Source of the DNA: Quercus robur
Taxonomy: Eukaryota; Streptophyta; Magnoliopsida; Fagales; Fagaceae
Assembly (NCBI RefSeq): GCF_932294415.1
Contig: NC_065536.1
Span: 59,049,354 to 59,113,353 of the forward strand
Reading direction: 5' to 3'
DNA length: 64,000 nt
A program made the position numbers and the translations under genes. Positions 11,952 through 25,245 of this stretch are shown here, piece by piece. Each line of letters starts with the position of its first letter. Position 1 is the first letter of the stretch. The notes beneath the pieces were generated by a model. The model searched no databases. It was not told the DNA's origin and worked only from the letters and a program-made list of their open reading frames with translations.

Positions 11952-12611
11952 CCCGCAGTAGACACATTTGATATGCCAATTTATTTGTGTCAACTCGAAA
12001 TGACACATGTAACACAACCCATTTAACTCGTATAATAAATAAATATTTATTTTATTTAAAATTTTTCAAATACCTTTTATATCCAACCTATATTTTAAAC
12101 TTAGAAAGAAAAGTGAGTAATTACAAAACTTATAAGTGAAATAATTGTAAATTGAAATTTTACAAACCCTAGATCTCTAAACCCTACAAACCCTACTGTG
12201 TTATTTTGAATTTGGGTTGAATTATATGCACTTCTTTTGGAGTGTAAAGAATGTATTTCTATACGGATGTTATATTTTTGTTGAACTATATTATTTTGAA
12301 TGTAAGTTGAAGACTTGAAGTGTATGCATTACTTTTGGGATGTAAATAAATTTTTTCTATATAGATATTATACTTAATATTTAGTGGGTTGAAATGGGTT
12401 GTGTCACATTTGTGTTAACCTAATATGACCCGTTTATTAAACATGTCAAGTGAGTCGGGTCATGTCAATCCACTTTATTAACATGTCAGGTTAGGGTTGA
12501 AGGGTCATGACACAATTATTAAATGGGTCGGGTTCAGGTTGAGCTATTTAGTCAAATACTCTTATCTCAACACGACATGAATACAACACGCTAACTCGAA
12601 TTGACATTCAT

Positions 12612-12928
12612 TATATCACTAAAAGAAGTTAAGAAATCTAAATGGTTAATTAGGACTAATTTTGGTGAATTCACAAATATTTAATTTTTTTATGACCTTT
12701 GTGTCAATTGTTGCCAAAACGACTAAACATTTTAAATCTATTATTATTATTATAAATAAAAATACTTTCTCATATAAGGAAGAATGTCATATTTTAAATC
12801 AATTTATAATTACAAATAAAAATATTTCTTATATATATAATCATTTAAATTCTCTAATATAAATAATTGATGTATAAAGAAAATCTCAAAGAATGTGGTT
12901 TTCTATATATATATATATATATATATAT
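12612..12928. other. AT-rich spacer, no gene
   Basis: No coding or RNA feature is visible. A (TA)n tract at 12904-12928 forms the left border of the next element. Confidence 0.5.
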
Positions 12929-13397
12929 TGTAGGGGCTCGGGCCCCTAAACCGTGAATGGCCCATGTCACCAAAGCCCAACAAAAAGAGGGGCCCATGAG
13001 GCTAAGGCCCGTTACAATGTGGTCGGCCCATATGGCTAAAGTTAGATACAAAGGAGATGGGATTAGCTTGCTAACAAAATGGGCAAGTCCTTGGTAAAAT
13101 AGAGTTACACTTGGGCTAAGTTGGGCCCAACACCGACAAGTCAGCCAAAGGAAAGACCGAGGGAGAACAACCATTTGAAGTCAAAACCAAACATTGTTTA
13201 ATAACTTTGGGGAGTTCACTGCCAAACACTAATTGACATCCGGAACAAGTTCCAAGGAAGTCCTCTGAAGTCGTGAGGATTCCTGAGGATTCAAGCAAGG
13301 CGAAGTTTAGAACCTAGTTTGTAGCATCGTGACACATCCCACACATAAATAAATTGGGGCCCAAATACAAATTGAGAACAAAGTTTTTGGTCGCCAC

Positions 13398-13398
<1 letters not shown>
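12929..13398 (+). mobile_element. Probable solo LTR, 470 bp
   Basis: The block starts TGTAGGGGCTCGGGCCCC and ends TTTTTGGTCGCCACA, the TG..CA pattern of an LTR. It is much richer in G+C than its surroundings and has the GGCCCA words common in plant retrotransposon LTRs. The neighbours are TATAT and TATAC, but both lie in TA microsatellites, so the target duplication is weak evidence. No internal region or second LTR is adjacent. Confidence 0.55.
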
Positions 13399-13435
<37 letters not shown>

Positions 13436-15002
13436 ATTCTAACCCTTTTATTTGGAAAAACCATGTTGCTATCTTGTTATAAATAAGTCTTTTTATACCA
13501 AATTCTCAATTCTAACATTTTTCTCAAGTTAGGCAACAAGTTTTGCGCTCCAATTTTGTGGATTTTGTGTACATATGGTATGAAGAGCACTACTTTTCAG
13601 CCAAAAAACAATGCATATGAGAAAATGATTAGTTGTACGACTGTTTTACGATAGCTTGTTAAAAGCAAATTACAATTTCATGAAAAACATATCCTGATAT
13701 TGTAAAATGACTACCAGCCACGTAAAAGACTAATTTGAGATCATATCAAAAGTTTTATATTTCAATATGACACAGTTCAATCTCCCTTATGAGGAGAATT
13801 CTCCTTTCCCCCACTCATAATAAGTTGAGGAAAAAAGATACAATGCAACAAAAACTGTCATATTTTGATGTTTTCTGGCCATAAATTTTGCAAAAATTTG
13901 AGACATTGCAGGAGGCTTGTGCCTTTGATTCCAACAACATAATGGCCAATTTCTTGAGAAATTCCAAATTTGTGCACAGAGCAGAACTGAGTATATTACC
14001 GACAAAACTGTAGTTTCTAGCCTTCTGGAGAGAGAAGCTTTATAGCCAGTTTGAATGAAGGTGAAGTAGAATAGAGTTGGCCAAAAATTGTGAGTAGGCT
14101 TAATTTCCAACTAACTCTACTCTACTTCCTTTCTCTCCCCCTCCCTCCAAACCGGCCATTGGTATCTATTTTCATGTTTTGGTACATAAAGTGATGAACC
14201 CCAAGTTGATAATTTTTTGGCTTATTAAAAAAAAAAAAAAAAAAATCAAGCAGCTACCTTGCAGGTAGGATCATTCGACCAGTATGAGTTTGGAACACGT
14301 TTGGATTACAAGAGCCCAGCCACCATGCATTATAGTTCTAAGCAGGTCATGTTACTGAAATCATGATTCAAGCCAATAGATTGTGGTGTTTGTAAACCAG
14401 GTCACAAAATTTCTGAAACCACAAAATAAACAGCCATCAAACCTTAACTGAAGGGCCACAGAACCTGAACAAGAAAAAGCAAGTACAGTAAATTAACCCC
14501 CACACGTTGAGGGAAGACGAATGAAATCCAATATCTTACTAACTGGGATTTTCAAGCATCAGGAAATGTCTTGCCATATTTTCATTTTTTTTTAATCCAA
14601 AAATACACCCCATGCTACAAGTTGTTGAACTGAACTTCATGAATAAGATTATGCAATTTACAGGTATGCTGGTCGAAGATACTGACGAAAAAGAACAAGA
14701 GAACGACCAAGGCAATGAGGGAAAAAAAAGAATTCTACAATAACAATGAGATGTTGTCATCCTCAGCATGCTAGAGAAATGGAAACATTCCACCAGAATC
14801 ATCATTGATCAACACTCTTGCAGCAATGCTTAGCCTCCTACTTTGTTCACAAGATGCCAAGCGAATGCAACAAAAAAAAATGAGTGCACGCTACCTGATT
14901 TAGGTTCCCTGTAACATCAGAGTAATTTATTTCTACAGTAAACCATTGTCAAAATGGAAAGACAGATAACAAGGAAAGTATATGCCACAATTCTCACCCT
15001 CT
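13399..15002. other. 3' flank of ARL1, no other gene seen
   Basis: A (TA)n tract at 13407-13433 is followed by AT-rich DNA. On the minus strand an AATAAA lies at 14926-14931, about 70 bases past the ARL1 stop, and could be a polyadenylation signal. An A run at 14228-14245 is the only repeat of note. The open frames here have no recognisable protein. Confidence 0.45.
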
Positions 15003-18000
15003 TCAGCAAGGTTTTCTCTTTTCAACCTTCAAGTGGATATTGTACCATTTCTTCTTCTTAGGCCGATCCCTCATTGTAGATTTCTTGTCTTTCACTGGGC
15101 CATCTTCTTTGGCCTCCTTGAAGGAACCTCTGCTCTTGCTCCTACTCCGCTTCATTGGAGGAGCACTTGTGTACGATGCATGTATTTCATTCCGTTGCTT
15201 AAGAAGCTCATCAATCTGCAAAACAAACATACATCAAGAGTCAAGAAAAACTCGATCAGTGCATCTTATAAACTATCAATGTACTAAAACATCATTTCCC
15301 CATGTAAAACTAATTAGGCAACAAGTTTTCACAATAACTCACTGCTTGCATTTCCTGTGCATATCTATTGGTCATCTCTGTAAATTGTGCCAAAACCTGT
15401 CAAAACTTGATGTGAAAATTCAGAAAAAGATAAGTATTTATAAGGCCATAAGCACTGATTATGTCAAAGTCCAGACCTCTCGGTATTCAGTTTCAAACTT
15501 TGATATTTCCACTCTTTTTGTTAGAATTTGAGTTTCTACAGCTCTAAGATACTCCTTTTCTTCTTTAAAAGGTGCAGCACAGAGAGCCTCTATTGTGTAG
15601 CTTGCACTTCTAAAAAAGTTGTCACCTTGAATAAATTTGCCAGAAGATGAAGGTGGTCATCAGGTTCAACCAAATACCTATGTAATTGATAAACATAATA
15701 AAATCTAACTGGTTACTTGTCAATTACTGACCATAAACAGCAAAGACATGGTCGCCAGCCTTCAATTCAGTTATTTCACATGGCTGAAATCCATCCAACT
15801 TTTTGAAGAAGGCAGCATCTGGATCTTTTGAAGCAGCCACCTGGTGCCACAACAATTCTAAAAATTAGATAAAAAGAATTGACAAGCCAAACTGGAAGTT
15901 GAATAATATATTATTGTAATATCATCAGCGCACCGAATTCATTGTTTGATCCAACCGATAAACAGGAAAACCAAGAAAGTACATTCCAGCAGATGTGACC
16001 TTCCCTGTTTTGGCACTGTCCTCCTACAGGAAATACATTTTGTATAAGCAACTTGAACAAAACCAATAGAATGTTATGCATGATATTCAGTAGAAATGGC
16101 ATCAGAAGATGCTAATAAGAAGTAAGGTCCTAAAAGACACATGTAACAGTATGACACTTAATGTTGCAAAGAATTATCAAAGATCCCCCAAAATGACACG
16201 ATAGTTGTTACCCTACAATGTGTGTGCATGAGTGAATATACAGCAGTGCTACCGCTGAATACAAGGCACTGTAACTCAGCTCCTCATCGCCATCTCTCAA
16301 AACTTTTGATTAAATGCTAACATTCTGTGCTAGATTAAGTATTTCAAGAAAAAAGCAAGACTAATGCAGTTATTTATTCAAAAAAATTCAATAAAATTTA
16401 AAGAGAAAACAAAGTCTACATTTGCAAGAGTTGTGAACCATAAATTTGGATGAAACTTATGTTTACACAGAAACAATGAGACACAAGCATGTGATCTTGT
16501 AAAACCAAAAGATTGAAATCAAGCCATTAAAATCATAATAGTTCAATTCTATTCATCTAGCAACCATTTTACTCTACTTCCATGCTCATTAGGATGGAGA
16601 GTCCTAATTACGAGAATGATTCATAACCAACTCAAATGAAAGGAGAAGATGCGTGATACCTGCAGCGCTAGGCTTAAGCCGTTATTCTCTTCCCGATCAA
16701 AATACAACAACTGCAAGAGGCTAATATATTAGGTAATGGTGATTATCCATGAAAGAAAGTACTGTTATTTAGGCAATTACTCAACATGTATGGTTTTTCC
16801 TAAATACTAAGTAAATTGTACATATATGTATTTTATAAAATTCAAACAAAGAAAATAGGCTATGATATTCTGAAGTCAATGATTGAAACAAATTTAAAAT
16901 AAAATAAAAATTATACAATCTAAGATTTTTAAGGTTTAATTTATCGAACTTAGGAGAAACTAAGTCATACACACTGCACAATCTAATCAGGAAAGGACCT
17001 CCAAAATTTGATTATTTTCTGAGGTGCTGAAAGAAGAAATTCCCAGATCATTGTACATGTTTAAAAATCATGACAAAGGGATAACAATAGCGCCAACTCA
17101 CCTGTGTGAGAAATAGGGAAATACATGTCCCCAACATTCGTCTCACAAGCTGAAAGATTGAACTTTGTATTTTAATGCTGTAATCCAGGCACTACTTCTT
17201 TAGTAATTTAAAGCAGAGTAACTGGTCATAATGACATAAATAGACTGGCTGCAGGCTCATTTGTGGAACAACTGACCAGACCCAAAACTTATTGTCTTTT
17301 AAGTTCATTCTTGAAAGACTTAAGAGATGGAACAGATACAGCTCAATCTTCAACACAGACTAGGAAATCAATAGTCTAGTCTGAGGCTGTGATCTTAAGT
17401 GGTCTATCAGCAAGCAACAAGGAAAGTACACCATGTACAGCTTGATCATTTAGGAAAGCCAAAAATCAGAGAGAGGGAGAGAATAACAAGTAAAGGATCA
17501 TTTGTAAATATAGAAGTTAATATTATCAATAATAAAACATTGACATAGATTTAAGATAAATATAGAAATTGCTGAGCTTTGATATGTTTGAAATAATGTA
17601 ATCTCATGTTCTGAAAAATACACCAAGCAAACCATTTTGACTTCTGTTACATATGTAATCTTAACCACAACAGAGATATTTAGCTTCAGAAGACTAGAAA
17701 GAAAACCTTAAAAGCAGGGATAAAATTTTTAAATAGATGTAGTTTCCAATGCATGTGTGCCAGAGGTTTATCACCTTGAACTTGCTTTTGTCAGACGATT
17801 GCACTCGACATACAAATCCAGATCGTGCTTCCTCTTCTGTTATCCTGACAGAATAGAAGTGAGCACATTGCTTCTCAACCTGTTAGTTAAGAAATTAAAA
17901 ACAAAAAATTAAAATCAGGACACTGCTTCTCAACCTGTTAATTAAAAAATAATAATAATAATTCAGATCAGCACACCACGAAAAAAAAAAAATGAAGGCT

Positions 18001-20427
18001 CAACTGGAATAAGAATGACTCACCTTCTTAGATATAGGTTGCCCCATTGGTAGTGGAAGAACAGTGACTAAATTATTAAGTGCCTCCTCTAAGACTGTTG
18101 CTGATACAGTGGTCTTGATTGGCACACCAAGTTTACTGTTATTTAGAAAATAGTAAAAATGAAAATTAACACATAGAAATCGTTAAAATCAATGAAATTT
18201 TTTTTTTTCACAATTAAAAATATATGAAATATGAAAAATGCAAAACTCACCTAAAAAGTGCGGCAAACATGGTGTTCACAGTTCCTAAACTTGAAAGGTC
18301 TAGCTCCAATTCTTGGCTTTCTGATTCAACAGCCTAGACAAAGAACAAGAAACCATGTTCCACATAAGTTTTGAATATTAAGCCAAGAATAAAATGGATT
18401 CTCAGAATTTTAATGATTGCATGCATAATGAATTTTTGGAATAAAAGGTGGACCAAAGAATTAAAAGTCGCATCTCTAGCAGGAACACAAGCGATTTTAA
18501 TGAACCACATAGAATTAACATTTTTGAAAACTAGCATTAATATCTCACCTCAAAACCGGCTGTGTCATACTGACGCCGCTTGTCTGGGTCAGACAAGATA
18601 TTATAGGAAAAGGTGACCTCCTTAAACATATCAGCTGCTTTAGGATCATTTGCATTCTTGTCAGGATGGTACCTGAAATAGTACAACTTTAGTATCTTTG
18701 ATAATCTAAGTCAGCTTGATATGGAACCATGGAATAATATTAGCAAAAATAATGGCAACACAAAACGTAGAGGACATGAAATATAAGTATATAACCCAAT
18801 ACCATTAGTTAAAAATCAACGGAATCCACCTTAGGATAAAACTTTGGCCAAAAGCCCATTGACTTCAAGAGGAAAACTTCAGACACCAATAAATTTACCG
18901 TTCGAATGACTCTCCAAAATTTGCAAAGCACTCATGTTGAGCACAAAATGTAGATGTTTCATAAGGGAGTGTGTTGTTTAGCAGGTTCTCTCCACAACAA
19001 CAACAATGAAGCCTCATTCTTAAAAATTTTGGGGTCAGGGTCAGCACATGTATTCTTTTCCATCTGGGTGGGTTCTCTCTAACTTTTCAAAAATAAGAAC
19101 AAAATAAATAAATAAAACCATTGTAGGACAAATATAAGGGAGTTAAGGACCCACATTGATTATGTGCTTTGTGATATTTTCAATTGTTTGCTTCTTATTT
19201 GCATACTCCAGTATAAATGAAAGCACAGATGTTTTGCACATCATCTTACACATATAAACACACATGAAACATTATTGGAGGTTATATAGACACAAGACTT
19301 ACTGATAAACCTTCACATGAACATGAACCCAAGTACTTAGAGCTTCACACTGTATTCCAGTACTTCCATTTATAATCAGTTCACACTACTTGACATTCAT
19401 TTCCACTATTACACGAGGAAAAGGCACAATGAATTTGAGGTTTTGCACCATGCATCCTCAAGAAAACGTTTCTGATTGTGGTTTGCTCATGTATCAACTA
19501 CTTCTTTTCTGATCAAGCATCCCTAATCAAGTTAAAGACAAGTAAGAGAAAAAACTCTTCGTAATTTGTGAAATCGAGCTTCCCTTCTCATTCCCATCCC
19601 CTGCATCCTCCCCCAAGAAAATGGGACCCCAAGATCCACTGTGTCAATGTCTACATTCTTCCTAACACAAAATCTCGAGTCCCTTGCTTGTTTCAGTCCT
19701 TCACCATTATATGCTCTCTCTCTCTCTTTCACAATATAAACACAACAAGTGGCAGTTGACAACTACAAGGAACCAAGTGTTACTTGAACCGAATAAAGGC
19801 TTCCCGTTCACGCCCCACAACCCCCAACAGATACTGCAAGATTGGCCGTCTTTACGTGTAGTCTTCCACACTCCTAAACAATATTAACAAACCCTTGTTT
19901 AGCTTTTAGATTTACCTCACTCGCAACCACAAGAGGCACCACAAAAACTACCATATCCACCGTACAAGCATAAAAAATCCAGCATCACTCGCACAGAGCT
20001 ACTGCTTTGAATAGCTATCACTAGCTGCATAGTCCTTGTTGACTCTCTCTCTCTCTCTCTCTCTCTCTACACTCACCGCGTGCTAAAAACCGAGCTAAAA
20101 TTGAAATTCTAGTAATTACATAATATTCAACATTCAAATATCTCAAAATTTCAAAGAAATTACACATGAACTTATATCAAATTCAAAAAAAAAAAAAAAA
20201 AAAAAAAACACAAACACAAACACAAACTGAGAAATAATGCTTCATGAGCTAAAAACACGAGTTGAAAACACAGAAATTGAAGCATACTTGAGAGCCATTC
20301 TTCGATAAGCGCTTTTGATTTCCTGATCCGCGGAGTTCTTGGAGACACCGAGCACTTCGTACGGGTCTCGCCGGACCGGCTTCGCCGCCGCATCGTGCTT
20401 CTCAGATTTCGATCGGTTCGCCGGCAT
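15003..20427 (-). CDS. ARL1: J-domain co-chaperone, ARG1-like (dnaJ 16 / ARL1)
   Basis: Eleven exons on the minus strand join to 409 codons plus TGA: 20288-20427, 18549-18672, 18251-18333, 18024-18135, 17775-17879, 16660-16710, 15934-16023, 15732-15840, 15477-15625, 15343-15396 and 15003-15215. All introns are GT-AG and phases agree. Residues about 19-85 are a J domain with YEVLGV and the HPD triad at 49-51, which stimulates Hsp70 ATPase. A central region typical of this family follows ([55 protein letters not shown]). Residues about 290-350 form a likely coiled coil ([20 protein letters not shown]), and the end is a basic tail with KKKKW. In Arabidopsis this group includes ARG1, which acts in gravity signalling at endomembranes; the present protein is closest by eye to the dnaJ 16 member. 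Start: first [13 protein letters not shown], as in that member. Confidence 0.94.
17102..17149 (-). other. Candidate 48-nt in-frame cassette exon in ARL1 intron 5
   Basis: On the minus strand this segment is bordered by CTTTCAG upstream and by GTGAGT directly downstream of CACACAG, that is, a good acceptor and a near-consensus donor. It is 48 nt long, open in phase 0 ([14 protein letters not shown]), and lies between exon 5 and exon 6, which also meet in phase 0. Inclusion would add 16 hydrophobic residues between SKFK and LLYFD without changing the frame. The annotated family members I recall lack it, so it is either an alternative exon or a chance match. Confidence 0.35.
20041..20069. repeat. 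CT microsatellite in ARL1 intron 1
   Basis: An uninterrupted (CT)n run of about 26 bases, followed by A-run DNA at 20188-20208. Both lie in the 1.6-kb first intron of ARL1. Confidence 0.85.
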
Positions 20428-20650
20428 TCTTTTTCACACAAAAACCCTAGAAATGCTTCTTTTCCTCCACAACACGCAAAAAAACACAAAAGAAAAAAAA
20501 TTTGAGCTCACGGAAATTCAAGAGCTGAGAAGAGTAACAGTTGTGAATTTTTCTATCATTTTTATCTGAAGCTTGAGGACCACTGGGCCATGGCTTGCGA
20601 GGAGAGAGAGAGAGACTCCATGAACCCCTCCAAGCTGGAGCTCGCTCTGA
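20428..20650 (-). promoter_or_regulatory. 5' UTR and proximal promoter region of ARL1
   Basis: This is the sequence directly upstream of the ARL1 start codon. It contains a GA/CT-rich tract (about 20601-20680), common near plant transcription starts. No clear TATA box can be fixed. It is inferred from position only. Confidence 0.35.
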
Positions 20651-23065
20651 AAGAAAGAAAGAGACAAAGAGGACGAGAAGAGAAATTGGAGGGGAATTTT
20701 ACAAATTAGCTGTTTGTTTTTGTATACTATTTTTTAATATTATATATTCCCACCTTTTCAATACAAAAAGAGTAAATTACTAAAAAAAAAATTATTTTTT
20801 TAAAATAAAATTTTAAAATTTTTTTTTTAAGATATTCAAATTTGGAGTAAATATATGTCAAAATGGCAATAAGATAAACTCCTCTCAGTAAACACCATTC
20901 ATATAATCAAATTTAACAATGTCAAGCTGGAATATTCGAGTCATGAACTCGACATACAATTAGACTTAACTGTGTTAAGCTGGAATACTCTAGTTATGAA
21001 GATTGTCTTGTCTTTTCCACGAAATTTTCTATTTTTGGGACAGAATAACTATAATTATTTTATGCATTTATATGGTATATCCAATTTCTTTTTATAGTGT
21101 TGTATGCAATGTTTAAAGGGTGATGATGCATAGGTTGGATATATGATATCTACGAGATATTTCAAATCGATTCACATACCTTTTAATTACTAAATAATGT
21201 TTTTGTGCTTCAATATACTAGATAAAAATGAGAACACATTTTAAGATATAGGGTATGTGTGGTTTATAATAAAATCATTTTCATTTATAATAGAAAAAAC
21301 AAAATTTAGATATAGTACTTATGTGTTGTTCATTTGGTTATCCTCTTAAAATGGGTTATCATTTGAATTAAACATGTTTTAAAATATTATTTTATTTAAA
21401 TCTTGTAAAGATATGGGGTTTAATTTGGTATTATAAATATATTTAACAATATTACAAATTTAATAAATTTCACAATTTTTTAATAACATTTGAGGTGTCA
21501 TCTTAAGATTAATGAAGCATTACTGGATCACCATTAACATTAGTTTTATTGTACATGAATTACAACCTTAAAAAAGTTGTGAAATTTATTATATTTGGCA
21601 AAACTTAGTTATTAGATTTTTAGGTGCATATACGTTAAATTCAAAACATGATTCTGTTAACTAATTAATTGCAGACAGTGTCACCTTTAAAAAAAAAAAA
21701 AAACAAAAATTAAAGTCAAGGTAACTTTACCAGATAATTCTGTCTAAGCTTTAACCTATTGTGTATATATTTATATTGTAATTTATAGTTCAAGCCTTCA
21801 AGGTGTGCTTTGTTTGTACAAAGAAAGAAATAAATAAAAAAGATGAAAACGAATGTGCTTTATGGTAGAGTACGCAGGCAGGAGGGTGCGTAATACGCAC
21901 GGGTATGTTTGATGCGATTTGCCTATCTGGAACGGGAATGGATTCTGATCCATGGAAAAAGGGGGGTGCGCAGTACGCATAGCAGTTCATGTTAGCAAGC
22001 GTGTCAGATTTGTTTGAAATTGAAGAGACTTTGCTTTTTGTTTTGGTTTCGAAATAATTGGGTTCGGTGGGAAAAAACTTGAGAAGTTTGTGAGTTTGGA
22101 TGATTGGCCATAATCAATGCTAAAAAGCTAAGGCATTGCAATCGCAATCAGTGGGGGTTGTGACTGAGAGAGAAACTTGACCTCAAAACACTTATGACAT
22201 TATTATTAATATTATTATTATTGATTGCTTTTGTTATTTGACAAGGTTCTTTGCTTTTTGTTGGGACTCTCATTTATGTGATTTTATAGGTACAACTTGT
22301 TTTTGATGTGTCACACTTGATACCAGCATAAAATTACTGATTTTTTTTTCTTTTTTATAAGAATCAACCAATACACTCATGACTCAATACTAAAACTTGT
22401 TTCACTGACTTCTACTTCAAACAAACAAACAAATAAAACTTCTTTCAAACGTATATGGTATACTCCTTAGGGATTAAGAATTGTCAATTTGTTGGCTTAA
22501 AAAAAGTAAAACAACTTTTCAAAGTTAAAAAATAATGAAAATGAAAGGTAGATGACTTTTTGAGGATATTACTTATGAAATAAGGTTTGTGATGTATGCT
22601 GTGATTATAGTCATGATATATAAGCAGTTAAGTATTTATTATACGTCTTATGTATGCATATGACAAATGCACAAAATAATTATTAATTATTGCATATAAT
22701 TTGTGTTGAATTTTAGAAAGGCATTGTAAGAGACATCTATTTGGTGCATGATTGGACAAGAGAAAAGGAGTGTTTGTGTGTGAATGTTAAGATATCTTTT
22801 TTACAACATATGTGGCTTTTGTTTCACACATGTGAGTCTCATGAAACCGTTTCATGAGATATATTATTCAATATACTGAATAATTTTATATTTATATATA
22901 ATTTAATTATCTCAAAAAAAAATTAGGATAATAGTTGGTCAATAATGTAAAAGGGAAAAAAAATGGAGACATTAGTAGATAATGCTGGAAGTCCAGCAAA
23001 TATAACTTTATATATCCACTAATCGAGCTTTGAGCATTAATAAGAAACCAATTAATTTGTGGGAA
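20651..23065. other. Intergenic, no gene seen
   Basis: AT-rich DNA with A runs (21689-21702) and ATT repeats (22201-22222). The segment 21868-21985 is richer in G+C and has TGCG..TACGCA words in both orientations, but no coding pattern. I see nothing else here. Confidence 0.5.
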
Positions 23066-23360
23066 AATTATTAAGTACTCCCGGAATACTATAAATGCGT
23101 ACTCTCTCCTCTCACATGAATGGTGAGTCCCACAATGAATTTAATTAATGGGATCCACCATTTATGTGAGAAGAGAGAATACGCATTTATGTGAGAGGAG
23201 GGAGTACGTATTTATTAGGTACTTTCGGAGTACTATAAATGCGTACTCCCTCCTCTCACATGAATGGTGGGTCCCACCATGAATTTAATTAGTGAGACCC
23301 ACCATTTATGTGAGAGGAGGGAGTATGCATTTATAATAGTCCGGGAGTACACAATAATTT
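23066..23360. mobile_element. Palindromic MITE with duplicated interior
   Basis: Ends AATTATTAAGTACTCCCGG and CCGGGAGTACACAATAATT are inverted repeats. The interior is built twice from the same foldback block (TACTCCCTCCTCTCACAT.. GGTGGGTCCCACC.. ATGTGAGAGGAGGGAGTA), so the element can fold into two successive long hairpins. It has no coding content. Confidence 0.7.
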
Positions 23361-24776
23361 CTCTTAATTTGTGTTACATTGGTTTTACTTGGCCTAAACA
23401 ATCTTTTTAGGAGGCCTAAGCAGAATTATCAATTGGCAAACAAATATGTATAAGTGGCTACACTTTACTAGGATAATGATCCATCAACATGCTAGAATTG
23501 TATAGTCATATTATGTCCACAGTATTTTCACAAATATTATTAAGCACAAATGAGATAATTTATCTTAGAAGTGGAAAAATTCTTGTAGTTATGCAAAACC
23601 ATGGAAAAATGCAAATATTAAAGAGAACTAACCATTGCATGCTAGCTCCTTGTATGAGGATCTATAATTGCTAGCCCCAAAATTATAAGCTTCGAAGCCT
23701 TTATTTTTAATTATGAGGTATTTTAAGCATTCACTCAAGAGAATAGAAATTCCAGACAAAAATAATCAAGTAAAAAGAAGAGAAGAGGAATCATGTTTGC
23801 CATATTTTGAAAATGAATGAATGAATGTCTATTGGTTTTGTGCTCGTTTCTTGTTTCTTATTTGTTGGATATAATGGAAGAAGAAAATTTTGAATCATGG
23901 AAGTTTACGTTAAAAACACTAATAAATATTAAATACTAATTGAGCTATAAGACTCCTCCATCCTAGTTTCTTAAGACTCTTTTTATTGTATGATAAAAAT
24001 TAAAGAGAAAAACAAAGAAAGAGTGAGCATCAATCTCATATATAGTTCAGGAACATATTAGTCTACCCATGCATAGAAGTAGTGGATTAGGAATTCCCGT
24101 CCTATCATTCTTTAAACATAACTATTTATAATTAATAATAAAAAAAAAAAACTAAAACAATGATAAATCTTTTTCTATCATTTTCAAGATAATGTCATCA
24201 TAATCATATTTCTTTATAAAATAAATATTTTATTAATGAAGTCGTATAATGTGATTAATTATTGAAAAGACATGTTGACTTTATGTTTTGTACTTAACTA
24301 TAAGAAGGTTTGTCACTTGTTACAAATTAATTAGGAAGATTTAGTATTTAAGACCTAATAAAAACATAAGAGTAAAAAAAAAAAAAAAGGTTTTATCAAC
24401 AAAAAAATTAACGAACTTTCCATGATACTATTGGAAATTAATTATGTACGTACTTTGGAGCTTTATAGTTTTTACGTACCTTGTCTATCCATATTCACTA
24501 GTGCCATGCATTGATCAGACATTTGGCTCCACTGATCTCGTCATTGGACAAGCAGAGAAGATAGTTGTTTTAATATTGGTTCCAGTTGACATGGGTGTTT
24601 CATGTTTGGCACTTTGCATGCTTGTTTTCAGAATCTAAATTAAGCACAGTTAGTGAAAGTACGCAATCAATAACTATAACTACTCCAACTCAACTCGTCC
24701 CGTTTGTCCTTAAATAATAATAAATAAATAAAAAGAAGAAAAAAAAAATGTAAATTACTAATTCTAAATTTAAATT
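23361..24776. other. Intergenic, no gene seen
   Basis: AT-rich DNA with A runs near 24139-24150 and 24375-24389. The open frames are short and unlike any family I know. Confidence 0.5.
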
Positions 24777-25015
24777 TGACTAAAATTCATTTCAATCCTC
24801 TAATTTTATTTTCAATCAATTGAGTCATTTCAATTTCAAGTTCATTCAATTAAGATCCCTCTGACAACTCCCATTAAATGGCACCATTAAAACAAAGGAA
24901 AATTTGGACACTTAATGGCAACATTTAACGAAAGTCAACAGAGAGATGTTAATTGAAACTTAAAGAACTTAATTGAGCAAATGTAAAATTAGAGTCTTGA
25001 AATGTATTTTGCATT
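24777..25015. mobile_element. Possible foldback MITE
   Basis: The left part (ATTTCAATCCTCTAATTTTA) and the reverse complement of the right part (ATTTCAAGACTCTAATTTTA) are alike over about 50 bases, with the interior CAATTGAGTCATTTC / CTCAATTAAGTTC also paired. This fits a diverged foldback element. No target duplication could be fixed. Confidence 0.4.
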
Positions 25016-25245
25016 ATCATTTTTATTTTTTATTTTTTATAAAAAAATCCATGTTCTATCTATTATAAACCGGTAATGTGTGCCTTAAAGACACAAATTA
25101 ATGAATTAATAATAAATAAAAACTAAATTATGAGCTGTAATACACATTTTTAAAACATAAGACATACTTATTGATGATTGGGCTTACATGCACAATTATT
25201 TTTATGTAGATATTTATGTAATTATGAGCTAAATGATTAAAAATT

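Larger units (their letters stand above)
9015..12611. mobile_element. hAT-type element, outer shell of a three-level nest
   Basis: The left end TAGGGGTGTCAAAATTTGAC at 9015 resembles the end of the complete inner element at 9893. After the nested insertion the sequence resumes at 11952 with CCCGCAGTAGACAC and continues, in parallel with the inner relative (10050-10933), to a diverged right end AATTGACATTCAT at about 12611. The right TIR is degraded and the target duplication is no longer clear, so this is an older member of the family. It encodes no protein. Confidence 0.6.

Noticed and set aside
12929..13298. Minus-strand frames of 60-106 codons near 12854-13298
   Set aside because: They fall in the probable solo LTR and TA microsatellite and have no family resemblance.
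15040..15531. 163-codon plus-strand frame
   Set aside because: It is antisense to ARL1 exons 9-11, which give a clear conserved protein on the minus strand.
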